Source of the DNA: a virus
Virus record (IMG/VR): IMGVR_UViG_3300040801_004034
Span: 124,001 to 188,000 of that record
Length of the DNA: 64,000 bases
Direction: 5' to 3' (one strand)
The position numbers were made by a program, and so were the translations under genes. Under the pieces are notes generated by a model, which saw nothing but the letters and a program-made list of their open reading frames with translations, had not been told where the DNA came from and did not search any database. Positions 18,514 through 25,845 of this stretch are shown in pieces (position 1 is the first letter of the stretch; each line of letters begins with the position of its first letter).

Positions 18514-18541
18514 TTGATACCAGAGGAAACGTTGTTATAAT
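18514..18541 (+). promoter_or_regulatory. Tandem promoter 3 with -35 box
   Basis: TTGATA, 16 bp, TATAAT, with AGGAAA in the spacer; a host sigma70-type promoter combined with the phage element. Confidence 0.75.
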
Positions 18542-18584
18542 AGGGTTATATTATTAATTCGATTATAATTATTTTCTAAATTGG

Positions 18585-18612
18585 TTGACATCAAAAGGAA
18601 CAGTGTTATAAT
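18585..18612 (+). promoter_or_regulatory. Tandem promoter 4 with consensus -35
   Basis: TTGACA, 16 bp, TATAAT, with AGGAAC between. The closest to sigma70 consensus in the window, as expected for a strong stable-RNA promoter. Confidence 0.8.
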
Positions 18613-18639
18613 AAGAGAGTAATTTTAGTTCTTTAACAG

Positions 18640-19484
18640 TTTAATAGATGGCGGTTTGGCGTCACTAGATAAAGCATCGTAAGGTGTTGAAAGCATATAG
18701 GTCTTAATATATGCGCTATGCAAATAGTCATCCATTCATTCCAAAGTTCTCATTGGCGAAAGTTGATGAGCATCAGTCCATTCTGGTGTGAAAGAACATA
18801 TTGAGGGTTATAAGTGTACCTAGGCCAACGGTGAAGGTATACGGAAATTAGTAGTTTCCTGTGACCATACTAACTCAGTACTTCCTTAGAATAAATACTA
18901 ACTCAGTACTTCCTTAGAATAAACGGTAGATATCGTGTCAGAGTTTAGCAGACGATGGCTGATTATCATTACAAACGGGCGAGAGTTCGTGAAGTAGCCT
19001 CCAAACTTCCGCTAGAAGAGGAGATCGGAGCGTGTTGTATTTCGTAGTTCAAAAGACCGCGAAGCGACAGGACATGCACGCTCTATAAGACACAAAGAAT
19101 ATAGATCAATGGTAGATCAATTGTATATAGAACAATATGTTGAAGGTTCAAGTCCTCCTTTTCATTAACACGAAAAAGCAAAAGCCATGTCCTTACGTTG
19201 TAGAAAATAGTCTAATACTATACACGAAAGTGAATATAGTGCTTGTGAACTCGCAAGGGGATCAAGTTTAGCGATACAAGTAATCAAGTTTTGAGAGTAA
19301 GCTCCTCACTTCTGATGAAAATATGCTGAGTATATAACGTACCATAGTAGAAATGCTACTACTTTAAAAAAGCGACTATTGTAACATACTATTTAAAAAG
19401 TAGTGGATAAGTTTTTAACCGATATAGGGTACGGAAACGAAAGTGTTACTGAAAAAGGTATAATCTCAGCCTCGGGAATTTATT
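18640..19484 (+). rRNA. Large-subunit rRNA domain I-like RNA
   Basis: No coding frame across 840 nt. From about 18810 it follows 23S from its 5' end (E. coli, recalled): AAGTGTAC...ACGGTGAAGG (AAGCGTACACGGTGGATG), GTCAGAG...GACGATGGCTGAT (GTCAGAGGCGATGAAGGACGTGCTAAT), AGAAGAGGAGATC (AGGAAAAGAAATC), ACCGCGAAGCGACAGG (GCGGCGAGCGAACGGG), CTGAGTAT...ACCATAG...GCTA (CTGAATAT...ACCATCC...GCTA), ACCGATA and ACTGAAAAAGG (AGTGAAAAAGA). Bases 18660-18780 before the 5' end are unassigned. It lies between strong promoters and a terminator. Confidence 0.55.
18868..18925 (+). repeat. 29-bp tandem duplication inside the rRNA-like gene
   Basis: The sequence beginning ACTAACTCAGTACTTCC and ending GAATAAAT occurs twice in tandem, each copy able to form a small stem (CTAA...TTAG). 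Probably a recent expansion in a peripheral helix. Confidence 0.85.
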
Positions 19485-19515
19485 AAGCTCATCGTTTAGC
19501 GGCGGTGAGCTTTTC
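19485..19515 (+). terminator. Rho-independent terminator
   Basis: AAGCTCATCG pairs with CGGTGAGCTT, followed by TT and CC; ends the domain I-like RNA just before the next promoter. Confidence 0.8.
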
Positions 19516-19521
19516 CATGTC

Positions 19522-19538
19522 AGGAACTACAGTATAAT
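19522..19538 (+). promoter_or_regulatory. AGGAAC-type promoter
   Basis: AGGAAC-N5-TATAAT, six bases before the ATG of the lipoprotein gene. Confidence 0.78.
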
Positions 19539-19544
19539 CTGAAT

Positions 19545-19964
19545 ATGGGAAATCTAATGCCAGCACTTCTAATAGCATTTGCTATACTATACACAACCGG
19601 TTGCTTGACAACTGATGATATTCTTAATTCCAATACATACTCATACAGCGGTGCATTACAGATGAACCGAACGTACACAGGTGTTATCATTCAGGAGCGA
19701 ACAGTGCATGCTGATACAATCATCGGTCCGAAAATTAGAAGCCAAGAATTGGTAATCAAAGTGACACAACAGGGTTCGAGACCACTTTATCACCATGAGC
19801 TTGTTACTATCATTCAAAAAGATCAACCTGAAATCTCAACTGGGGATGAAGTGTTTATTATAACAGCATATAGGTATGGCAAACCAAAAGTGGTTGTTTC
19901 ACCATATTATAGAGAGTCACCGAGTAAAGTAAACTATCGGCTCATTGAAGCTACAGGGATTTGA
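19545..19964 (+). CDS. Phage lipoprotein, 139 aa
   Basis: Signal peptide LMPALLIAFAILY ends in lipobox YTTGC, so Cys 20 is the likely acylated residue. The mature part is beta-rich (TYTGVIIQERTV, ELVIKVTQQG, VFIITAYRYG), like a small OB or SH3-like barrel. In size and form it resembles phage or enterobacterial surface lipoproteins such as SlyB/Rcs-type, but I cannot assign a family. A surface or superinfection role is possible. Confidence 0.75.
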   Translation: MGNLMPALLIAFAILYTTGCLTTDDILNSNTYSYSGALQMNRTYTGVIIQERTVHADTIIGPKIRSQELVIKVTQQGSRPLYHHELVTIIQKDQPEISTGDEVFIITAYRYGKPKVVVSPYYRESPSKVNYRLIEATGI

Positions 19965-19979
19965 ACTAAATAACTGTAT

Positions 19980-20252
19980 ATGGTAATTAAAAAATACAGC
20001 GCCAGTTGGTGCGGACCTTGTAAAGCATACAGTCCAATTTTTGAAAAAGTAAAAAACAAAATATCCAGACATCGAATTTGAGACTGTAGATATCGAAAAG
20101 CAAGAAAATATTAAACAAGCTCAGGAATACGGTATTAAATCTATCCAACCACTATTATTGAAATGAATAATGTAGTTTTAGCACAAGAAGACGGAGTACT
20201 TTCAGAGCATGAACTTGATCAGCTTATAGCTAAATTTTACCATAAATTCTGA
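19980..20252 (+). pseudogene. Thioredoxin with two frameshifts
   Basis: Starts [19 protein letters not shown] with the thioredoxin active site WCGPC. The frame is lost in an A-run near 20051-20062, continues one frame over ([14 protein letters not shown]), and shifts again near 20144-20146 into PTIIIEMNNVVLAQEDG with the cis-Pro, ending at TGA. Restoring one base at each site gives a normal about 90-residue thioredoxin. Both sites are homopolymer-type (A-run, CC), so sequencing error is as likely as decay. Confidence 0.75.
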
Positions 20253-20264
20253 TTTATCATTAAT

Positions 20265-20489
20265 ATGAAAACCTGTACTGTACGAACACTAAATATAGAC
20301 ATAGTGTCGGACTTCACAAAGAGTATTCTGTATAAGCTTTACCTACTCGAAAAAGAGGAAATAGAGAAGCTAAAGTGGATTGAGTCTGAAAAAGTAGGTC
20401 AAAATATTGGTAATAATAAAGCTGTTCTAATCTGGATTCGTCGGTACAGAGCTGATTGGTTCAAATCAATTAAAGATGATTTAGATTAA
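20265..20489 (+). CDS. Hypothetical protein, 74 aa
   Basis: Helical, charged protein (LYLLEKEEIEKLKWIESEKV). No family recognised. Tail-to-tail with the baseplate gene, overlapping it by four bases. Confidence 0.7.
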   Translation: MKTCTVRTLNIDIVSDFTKSILYKLYLLEKEEIEKLKWIESEKVGQNIGNNKAVLIWIRRYRADWFKSIKDDLD

Positions 20490-22726
20490 CCTTTGTACTC
20501 ATTAACTACTGGATCAGCTGTTGATCTAGCACTGAGATTAAGTTCTTTAGCATCAGTACGAACCTCAGCATTTGTCGCTTTAAGATCAAGTGGTAGATTA
20601 GGAAAAATATGAGCATGTTCGTATGCTTGTACAAGATTTGGTTCACTTGTGACAACAGTGATTGTACCTGTTGATGGTTTTACTGCACCGTCATTATCTA
20701 ATGTAAAGTCGCTTCCTAGTGTTGCTGTAAATGAAACACCACCTACCAATTCACCGAATAACTGAGTTATATTAGTTCGCTGCCATTCAAGCGGAGCAGT
20801 AACATGTTGTAGATATGTTTCCCCCTCGATCATTATACCACCACCGACGACAACATTACCACCAACTCCGAGATTATTTTCAACTAAGATTTGACGCTGG
20901 CGTTTTGAACGTAATCTCAGAATCTCACCAGATATGTTTACGGTATTAGCATCAATATTCACTTCATTTTCAGAACCGATATTGACTTGTTCCCCAGCTA
21001 TATTCGTAATCGTACCAGTAATATTAGTTGGTCCGTATGATTTGAGGTTCAAACCACCAGCTCCGACCATTACGTTATAACGGTTGCAAACATTTAAAGT
21101 GTAATTACCACCAGGCATATCTTGAACATGTACATACTCTACAAGAGGTGATGCAGCTCTACTTTGATATACAACGCTATCATCAACAAGGACTTCATTA
21201 GGTGTTAATTTACCAATATTGTCAAGTCGAATACTACCAAAATCGTTCATGAGCATCCCGATTGTTTCCATCTTATGCTTTGTAATTTCGATAATTTCAC
21301 TCCCGCCAATACCCATTTTACGTTCAATTTCTGCAAGTTCGACGATCTTACTATTTATAATAGCTGTTAATTCATCTTTTTTAGTTTCAACTTCCCAAGC
21401 ACCGTCTTGTGTTGAAGGACTAAGCCCGCTGTTTAATAATAACCCAGATTGTGTCTCCCAATCACCTGTTATAGATGCATTTGCTGCATTACCTATTGAA
21501 TCAACAGCATCAACAAGATCAACATCATCCTTTACTGTATTGTTTCTTATCTGTACAGCTGGTACACTAAGTGAATTGTTTAAATTTAGACTTAAATATA
21601 CATCACTCAACACATTAAAATCTGCAAAAGTACCTGATCTAGTTTGCTGTACACTATTGCGTTTAAGAATAACGTTACCGCTCCCATCTTTAACAGAATT
21701 ATCTACTGCTCGTCTGATTTCAAACAACTGTTTGTTGTCTTGAATACCTGAAACAATATCTCTCCACTGTTCAAAATATTCAGCATTTAGATTACCAACT
21801 TTGGTATACTTGTCTCTCTGTACAATTTCGTCAAGATTCTTACCTGTAAATTCGTTTCTGAATCCTTGTACTGTAGAATAACTATCGTTTTGAATAAGTG
21901 ATTGTTTGTTATTTGATGCAAATTCTGTACTTGTATGGTTATTCATTTCATTGAATGAACCACTACTTTGTGTAAGCTTTACACTCTCCTTGAGATCAGT
22001 ATTACATATTTCAAATGCTCCACCTTTTTGATTTATCAAATATTTGTTTCGGTATGTTTCGACATTATGATCTGGCTCAGTAATACCACTACCATAATTT
22101 TCAAACTTGCCAGGGTAATCAATATCATCATAGACACCAGCCCAATCACTTTTACCAAACGATGCTCCCATTATAACAGGAAATTGCGGATCACCTTCTC
22201 TGAAGAATACAAAAACGTGTGCACCTACAGCAGGTATACCAAACGCACCTTTTGCTCTATTAGAGTATGTAGATGGTTTATACATATAACTGTATGGGTT
22301 TTTGTTATTTACTCTTTCATCATTAGCAAACGCATCTTTCGGTCTGTTAAAACTTTTTTCATAAACTTCACCAGGTGCTTGACCTACTGGTTCACCAGAC
22401 GCAGATTTAAAATTTGTTTGGGTATTTGAATCGGAAATGCTACCATATAAACTACGATTATTAAATCGCGCACTTGCATTTTCACTTGTAAGCGGCATAC
22501 ATGTTTCACTCCATGGTAAAATTTGTTTCAGTGTGTTTAATATTGGTGTTAAATCACTATCAATATTCAAACCAGTGAATTTAAATTTTTTGTTTGTGTT
22601 ATCCTTCACCCAGTCTGTATAGACAGCACTAGCTATATGAGGTACAAACACTTTCACGCGTCCTCGTTTTTCCGGGTCGTTATTTTGTACTACTATACCT
22701 GTGTATATGCTGTTGTATTCTTTCAT
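20486..22726 (-). CDS. Baseplate central spike, gp5-like
   Basis: 746 aa. The N-terminus has the gp5/VgrG OB-fold opening YTGIVVQNNDPEKRGRVKVF, and KGAFGIPAVGAHVFVFF plus DPQFPVIMGASFG about residues 165-195. The C-terminal half is rich in short repeats (NITGTITNIAG, VNIGSENEVNIDANTVNI) typical of a triple beta-helix spike. I see no T4-type lysozyme domain. It would form the membrane-piercing tip of the contractile tail. Overlaps the following + strand gene's end; cotranscribed with 22727. Confidence 0.85.
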   Translation of the reverse strand: MKEYNSIYTGIVVQNNDPEKRGRVKVFVPHIASAVYTDWVKDNTNKKFKFTGLNIDSDLTPILNTLKQILPWSETCMPLTSENASARFNNRSLYGSISDSNTQTNFKSASGEPVGQAPGEVYEKSFNRPKDAFANDERVNNKNPYSYMYKPSTYSNRAKGAFGIPAVGAHVFVFFREGDPQFPVIMGASFGKSDWAGVYDDIDYPGKFENYGSGITEPDHNVETYRNKYLINQKGGAFEICNTDLKESVKLTQSSGSFNEMNNHTSTEFASNNKQSLIQNDSYSTVQGFRNEFTGKNLDEIVQRDKYTKVGNLNAEYFEQWRDIVSGIQDNKQLFEIRRAVDNSVKDGSGNVILKRNSVQQTRSGTFADFNVLSDVYLSLNLNNSLSVPAVQIRNNTVKDDVDLVDAVDSIGNAANASITGDWETQSGLLLNSGLSPSTQDGAWEVETKKDELTAIINSKIVELAEIERKMGIGGSEIIEITKHKMETIGMLMNDFGSIRLDNIGKLTPNEVLVDDSVVYQSRAASPLVEYVHVQDMPGGNYTLNVCNRYNVMVGAGGLNLKSYGPTNITGTITNIAGEQVNIGSENEVNIDANTVNISGEILRLRSKRQRQILVENNLGVGGNVVVGGGIMIEGETYLQHVTAPLEWQRTNITQLFGELVGGVSFTATLGSDFTLDNDGAVKPSTGTITVVTSEPNLVQAYEHAHIFPNLPLDLKATNAEVRTDAKELNLSARSTADPVVNEYKG

Positions 22727-23419
22727 TTAAATAATCTGATTCAATTCGTATAATTTTTGCGACGCAAGGTCTGTACCTGTATCGATGTTTAAAATAGTGG
22801 TATCAACATCGTTAATGAGTTGTTGTTGGGATGACCCTAAATTCGTTTGACTTACGTTATTTACAATTTCGTTAACACTTTCGTCCACGACATCATTCAT
22901 GATATCATTAACATAACTTGTTTTTAGAGCAGGGTTTGTTGTTATATCACGTACACGAACATTTGATATTTGTGATATTTTTTCACTTTGCTTTCTAAGT
23001 GAACTATTTATTAACGAACTTGACTCGACCTGTTCAGGTATTTGTTCTTGGAATGAATCAATTTCTGATTGTAACGAACTTGTAATATTCGTTGATACAT
23101 CTTTTATCTGCGACGCAACATTTGTGTAATTTGAAAGCTTACTCTGTATTGTATCTTGAGCTTGCTGAGTTATCGATCCAACAAAGCCATCCACATTAAA
23201 ATCTGTAACTTTATCATATACATTTACAACACCTTGCTTTATATCTACTATTGTATCAATACTAAAGTTGATTGTATTACGGATTTGGTCTTTAATTGCG
23301 GTTATAGTATTCTCAGCAATAGTTGTTTTAGCATCCACATCTAAGTTCTCAATTTTTGACGGAATCGCTTTATTGAGTTCAGCTGTTACACTATCTGGTT
23401 GTGGTATATTATACGCCAT
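22727..23419 (-). CDS. Probable tail or baseplate-associated coiled-coil protein
   Basis: About 230 aa, starting MAYNIPQPDSVTAELNKAIP. The ATG chosen follows TTAAATAATGATATAC, a late-type promoter; an in-frame ATG nine bases earlier overlaps the promoter. Low-complexity, Ser/Asn/Gln-rich helical sequence without Cys. It directly precedes the spike gene, so a baseplate role is likely, but I know no homologue. Confidence 0.72.
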   Translation of the reverse strand: MAYNIPQPDSVTAELNKAIPSKIENLDVDAKTTIAENTITAIKDQIRNTINFSIDTIVDIKQGVVNVYDKVTDFNVDGFVGSITQQAQDTIQSKLSNYTNVASQIKDVSTNITSSLQSEIDSFQEQIPEQVESSSLINSSLRKQSEKISQISNVRVRDITTNPALKTSYVNDIMNDVVDESVNEIVNNVSQTNLGSSQQQLINDVDTTILNIDTGTDLASQKLYELNQII

Positions 23420-23470
23420 GTATATCATTATTTAACTGGACATACAGGATTTACAAACTATAATAACCAT

Positions 23471-24259
23471 ATGCTTATATCACACGAAAGTCCGCTCTGT
23501 ATGTTAAACGAATCAAGAACATACAACGATTACGAATATTGTCTAGTACATCTTACCGAACAATATCCTGAATATTACCAGTTCTTTAAAGATAGTCTTG
23601 CTGAAGGGAGAGAAGTCCTTTTAGACAATAGTATTTTTGAATTAGGTGAGTCATTTGACCCTGTTAAGTATGCTGAAGTTATTAATGAACTTAAGCCAAC
23701 ATTTTATATTGTACCAGATGTTCTCGAAAAAGGATATGAATCGATGATCAGTTTTGATAAGTTCATGAAAGCAAATCCTGAACTACCTGGTTTGAGTATT
23801 GGTGTTGTTCAAGGAAAGACATACGATGAATTAGTAGACTGCTATAAATACATGTCAGAAAATGCTGACTACATTGCAATTAGTTTCGACTATTCATACT
23901 ACGTTGCTAGTGGAATCGGTAAGACAAAGCTTGAACGTTGGTGTAATGGTCGGGTAAAGTTTATTAACGATTTGATTAAAGACGGTGTTTGGAATTACCG
24001 TAAACCAACTCATCTACTTGGATGTAGCTTAGCTAAGGAATTTGCACAATATGATCATATTAAAAATATCAGATCTGTTGATACATCTAACCCTGTTGTT
24101 GCTGGTATTCATGGTTTACGATATGTGCATGGAATCGGATTACAAGAAAAACCAAGTATTAAACTTGCTGACTTGATTGAACATGAAGTGTCGGATACAG
24201 AATTGGAACACATCTATCATAACACTAAAGAATTCAGAAATATAGCAAATGGTTATTAG
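23471..24259 (+). CDS. TGT-like (DpdA/queuine transglycosylase-like) protein
   Basis: 262 aa, TIM-barrel look. Segments LLDNSIFELGES, FYIVPDVLEKGYES, AISFDYSYY and LLGCSLAKEF resemble the phage and bacterial tRNA-guanine-transglycosylase-like family, in which DNA-directed members are called DpdA. With QueF two genes downstream it may insert a 7-deazaguanine base into phage DNA (or tRNA). The ATG was chosen after TATAAT; longer starts have no support. Next gene overlaps by 11 nt. Confidence 0.7.
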   Translation: MLISHESPLCMLNESRTYNDYEYCLVHLTEQYPEYYQFFKDSLAEGREVLLDNSIFELGESFDPVKYAEVINELKPTFYIVPDVLEKGYESMISFDKFMKANPELPGLSIGVVQGKTYDELVDCYKYMSENADYIAISFDYSYYVASGIGKTKLERWCNGRVKFINDLIKDGVWNYRKPTHLLGCSLAKEFAQYDHIKNIRSVDTSNPVVAGIHGLRYVHGIGLQEKPSIKLADLIEHEVSDTELEHIYHNTKEFRNIANGY

Positions 24260-24824
24260 TTTTACGGGCGCACAATCGACAGGGAAATCTACATTGTTAA
24301 ATGCAATGCAGGGTGATGAAAAGTATAAAGACTGGGTCTTTGTACCTGAAATAACTCGTCAGATAAAGGATAAATATGGTGTTGATATCAATGAGCAAGG
24401 TAATGTTGAAACACAAATACTGATACTTAACGAACATATCAATAACTGGTATAACACTGTTGGTTCTGAAAAGAACGTTGTGATGGATAGATGCATCTTA
24501 GATGGACTCGTTTATACAACATATATGCATCTAAGCAGAAAACGTAATCGAACAAAAGAGTTCAGAACTCTTGTTTCATACGCAGAACTACTTGTTAACA
24601 CATATGCATCCAATGTTGATGTAATATTTTATACCGAACCTGATATACCATTAGTTGATGATGGTGTCAGGTCTGTTAATAAGAGCTTTAGACGTCGTAT
24701 AATTAAAATGTTCGAAGAAGCATTTGATCATTTCGAGCTTGAAAATGTAGTAAGGCTCAAAGGTTCAGTTGATGAACGAATGGAAACAATAAATAACACA
24801 ATAACAAAATTACAAAATGGATAA
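24249..24824 (+). CDS. P-loop kinase, NadR/AAA_28-like
   Basis: 191 aa. Walker A GAQSTGKST at residues 7-15, then VFVPEITRQI and VVMDRCILDGLVY (Walker B-like) as in the NadR-type nucleoside kinase family. Sits between the TGT-like and QueF genes with overlaps on both sides. It may phosphorylate a nucleoside or NAD precursor; whether it serves the deazaguanine pathway is open. Confidence 0.78.
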   Translation: MVISFTGAQSTGKSTLLNAMQGDEKYKDWVFVPEITRQIKDKYGVDINEQGNVETQILILNEHINNWYNTVGSEKNVVMDRCILDGLVYTTYMHLSRKRNRTKEFRTLVSYAELLVNTYASNVDVIFYTEPDIPLVDDGVRSVNKSFRRRIIKMFEEAFDHFELENVVRLKGSVDERMETINNTITKLQNG

Positions 24825-25725
24825 CTCAAACATATCAGTTCACCTCGGACAAACATCGCAGTATAAAAGTACATACGATCCAACCTTGCTTGTAAGAGAG
24901 CCGAGACAAAATAACCGAACATACCTTGGTATTAAAGATGATGATCTACCTTTTGTGGGTAGTGATACATGGAATGCATATGAGTGTTCATTCCTTCTTG
25001 ATTCAGGATTACCAGTAACTGGTGTTCTCAAAATTGTTTATCCTTGTAGCAGCAAATATATTGTTGAGAGTAAGAGTATTAAGTTGTATCTTAACTCATT
25101 TAATATGCAGAAAAGCGGTAAAACCCGGCATACAGCTATATCATCGTTTGAACATAAAGTATCTGTTGATTTGAGCGAATTGCTTGAAACAGATGTTAAT
25201 GTTAAATTTTTAATGGCAGGTGAGTGTTGTGAAATGAACGGCCCGACAGACGAGTGGGGATTAGAAACATTTGTTTGTCTTGAAGATATAGTAGGGAACA
25301 TTCCTGATGTTGATGTTTATGAAGAAAGCCCTGACTTGCTCGAGGGTGAAATTCTGGATGAGACTATTGAACAATGGTATCGATCTGAACTACTCAAAAG
25401 CAATTGTCGTGTAACGAGTCAACCAGACTGGGGTGATGTTTTTATCTATTACAAAGGTAAATGCAAGATCGATGAAGAAGCTCTACTACGCTACATCGTA
25501 TCATTCAGAGATGAGTGCCACTTTCATGAAGAGATCTGTGAATGCATCTATCAGAGACTATGGGATACATTCGAACCAGAAGAATTGTCAGTGATGTGTT
25601 TATACGCTCGGAGAGGCGGGATTGATATCAATCCGATCAGATGCTCTAGTCAGGAAGTGTATGATGAATTTGGTGGTGAACTCAGAGATGTAAATACATC
25701 TCATGTAAAGACAGCTAAGCAATAA
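24817..25725 (+). CDS. queF: QueF, NADPH-dependent preQ0 reductase
   Basis: 302 aa, the long (E. coli-type) form. The signature ESKSIKLYLNSFN marks the N-terminal tunnel fold, and LLKSNCRVTSQPDWGDV holds the catalytic Cys in the C-terminal one. CHFHEEICE completes the substrate site. It reduces 7-cyano-7-deazaguanine to preQ1. QueC/D/E are not in the window, so preQ0 may come from the host or genes elsewhere. A strong terminator follows. Confidence 0.93.
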   Translation: MDNSNISVHLGQTSQYKSTYDPTLLVREPRQNNRTYLGIKDDDLPFVGSDTWNAYECSFLLDSGLPVTGVLKIVYPCSSKYIVESKSIKLYLNSFNMQKSGKTRHTAISSFEHKVSVDLSELLETDVNVKFLMAGECCEMNGPTDEWGLETFVCLEDIVGNIPDVDVYEESPDLLEGEILDETIEQWYRSELLKSNCRVTSQPDWGDVFIYYKGKCKIDEEALLRYIVSFRDECHFHEEICECIYQRLWDTFEPEELSVMCLYARRGGIDINPIRCSSQEVYDEFGGELRDVNTSHVKTAKQ

Positions 25726-25733
25726 TTACAAAC

Positions 25734-25764
25734 AAAGACCGCTGCTTTTTGTAGCGGTCTTTTC
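25734..25764 (+). terminator. Rho-independent terminator after queF
   Basis: Perfect 10-bp stem AAAGACCGCT/AGCGGTCTTT followed by T. Confidence 0.88.
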
Positions 25765-25781
25765 CTGTCTGAAGTTATAGA

Positions 25782-25815
25782 CAATAAAAGAGGTGACCCT
25801 TTCGAGTCACCTCTT
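25782..25815 (-). terminator. Rho-independent terminator after the capsid gene
   Basis: Perfect stem AAGAGGTGAC/GTCACCTCTT; read on the minus strand it is followed by TTTTATTG. Faces the queF terminator. Confidence 0.85.
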
Positions 25816-25845
25816 GATTTTAATTCATTGATTCCGAAACTTGGT

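Noticed and set aside
18936-18960. CAGAGTTT...GATGGCT resembles the 16S 5' end (AGAGTTTGATCATGGCT)
   Set aside because: The surrounding order fits LSU positions 35-75 (GTCAGAG...GACG..GCTAAT) better, and another unit at 860 fits the SSU 5' end.
19095-19165. tRNA-like sequence with GATCAATGGTAGATC and GGTTCAAGTCC
   Set aside because: The acceptor ends do not pair, and the stretch falls inside the LSU domain I-like RNA; not counted as a tRNA.
21219-21743. Long open frames antisense to the baseplate, capsid and portal genes
   Set aside because: They mirror strongly supported structural genes and lack start signals; shadows of real genes.
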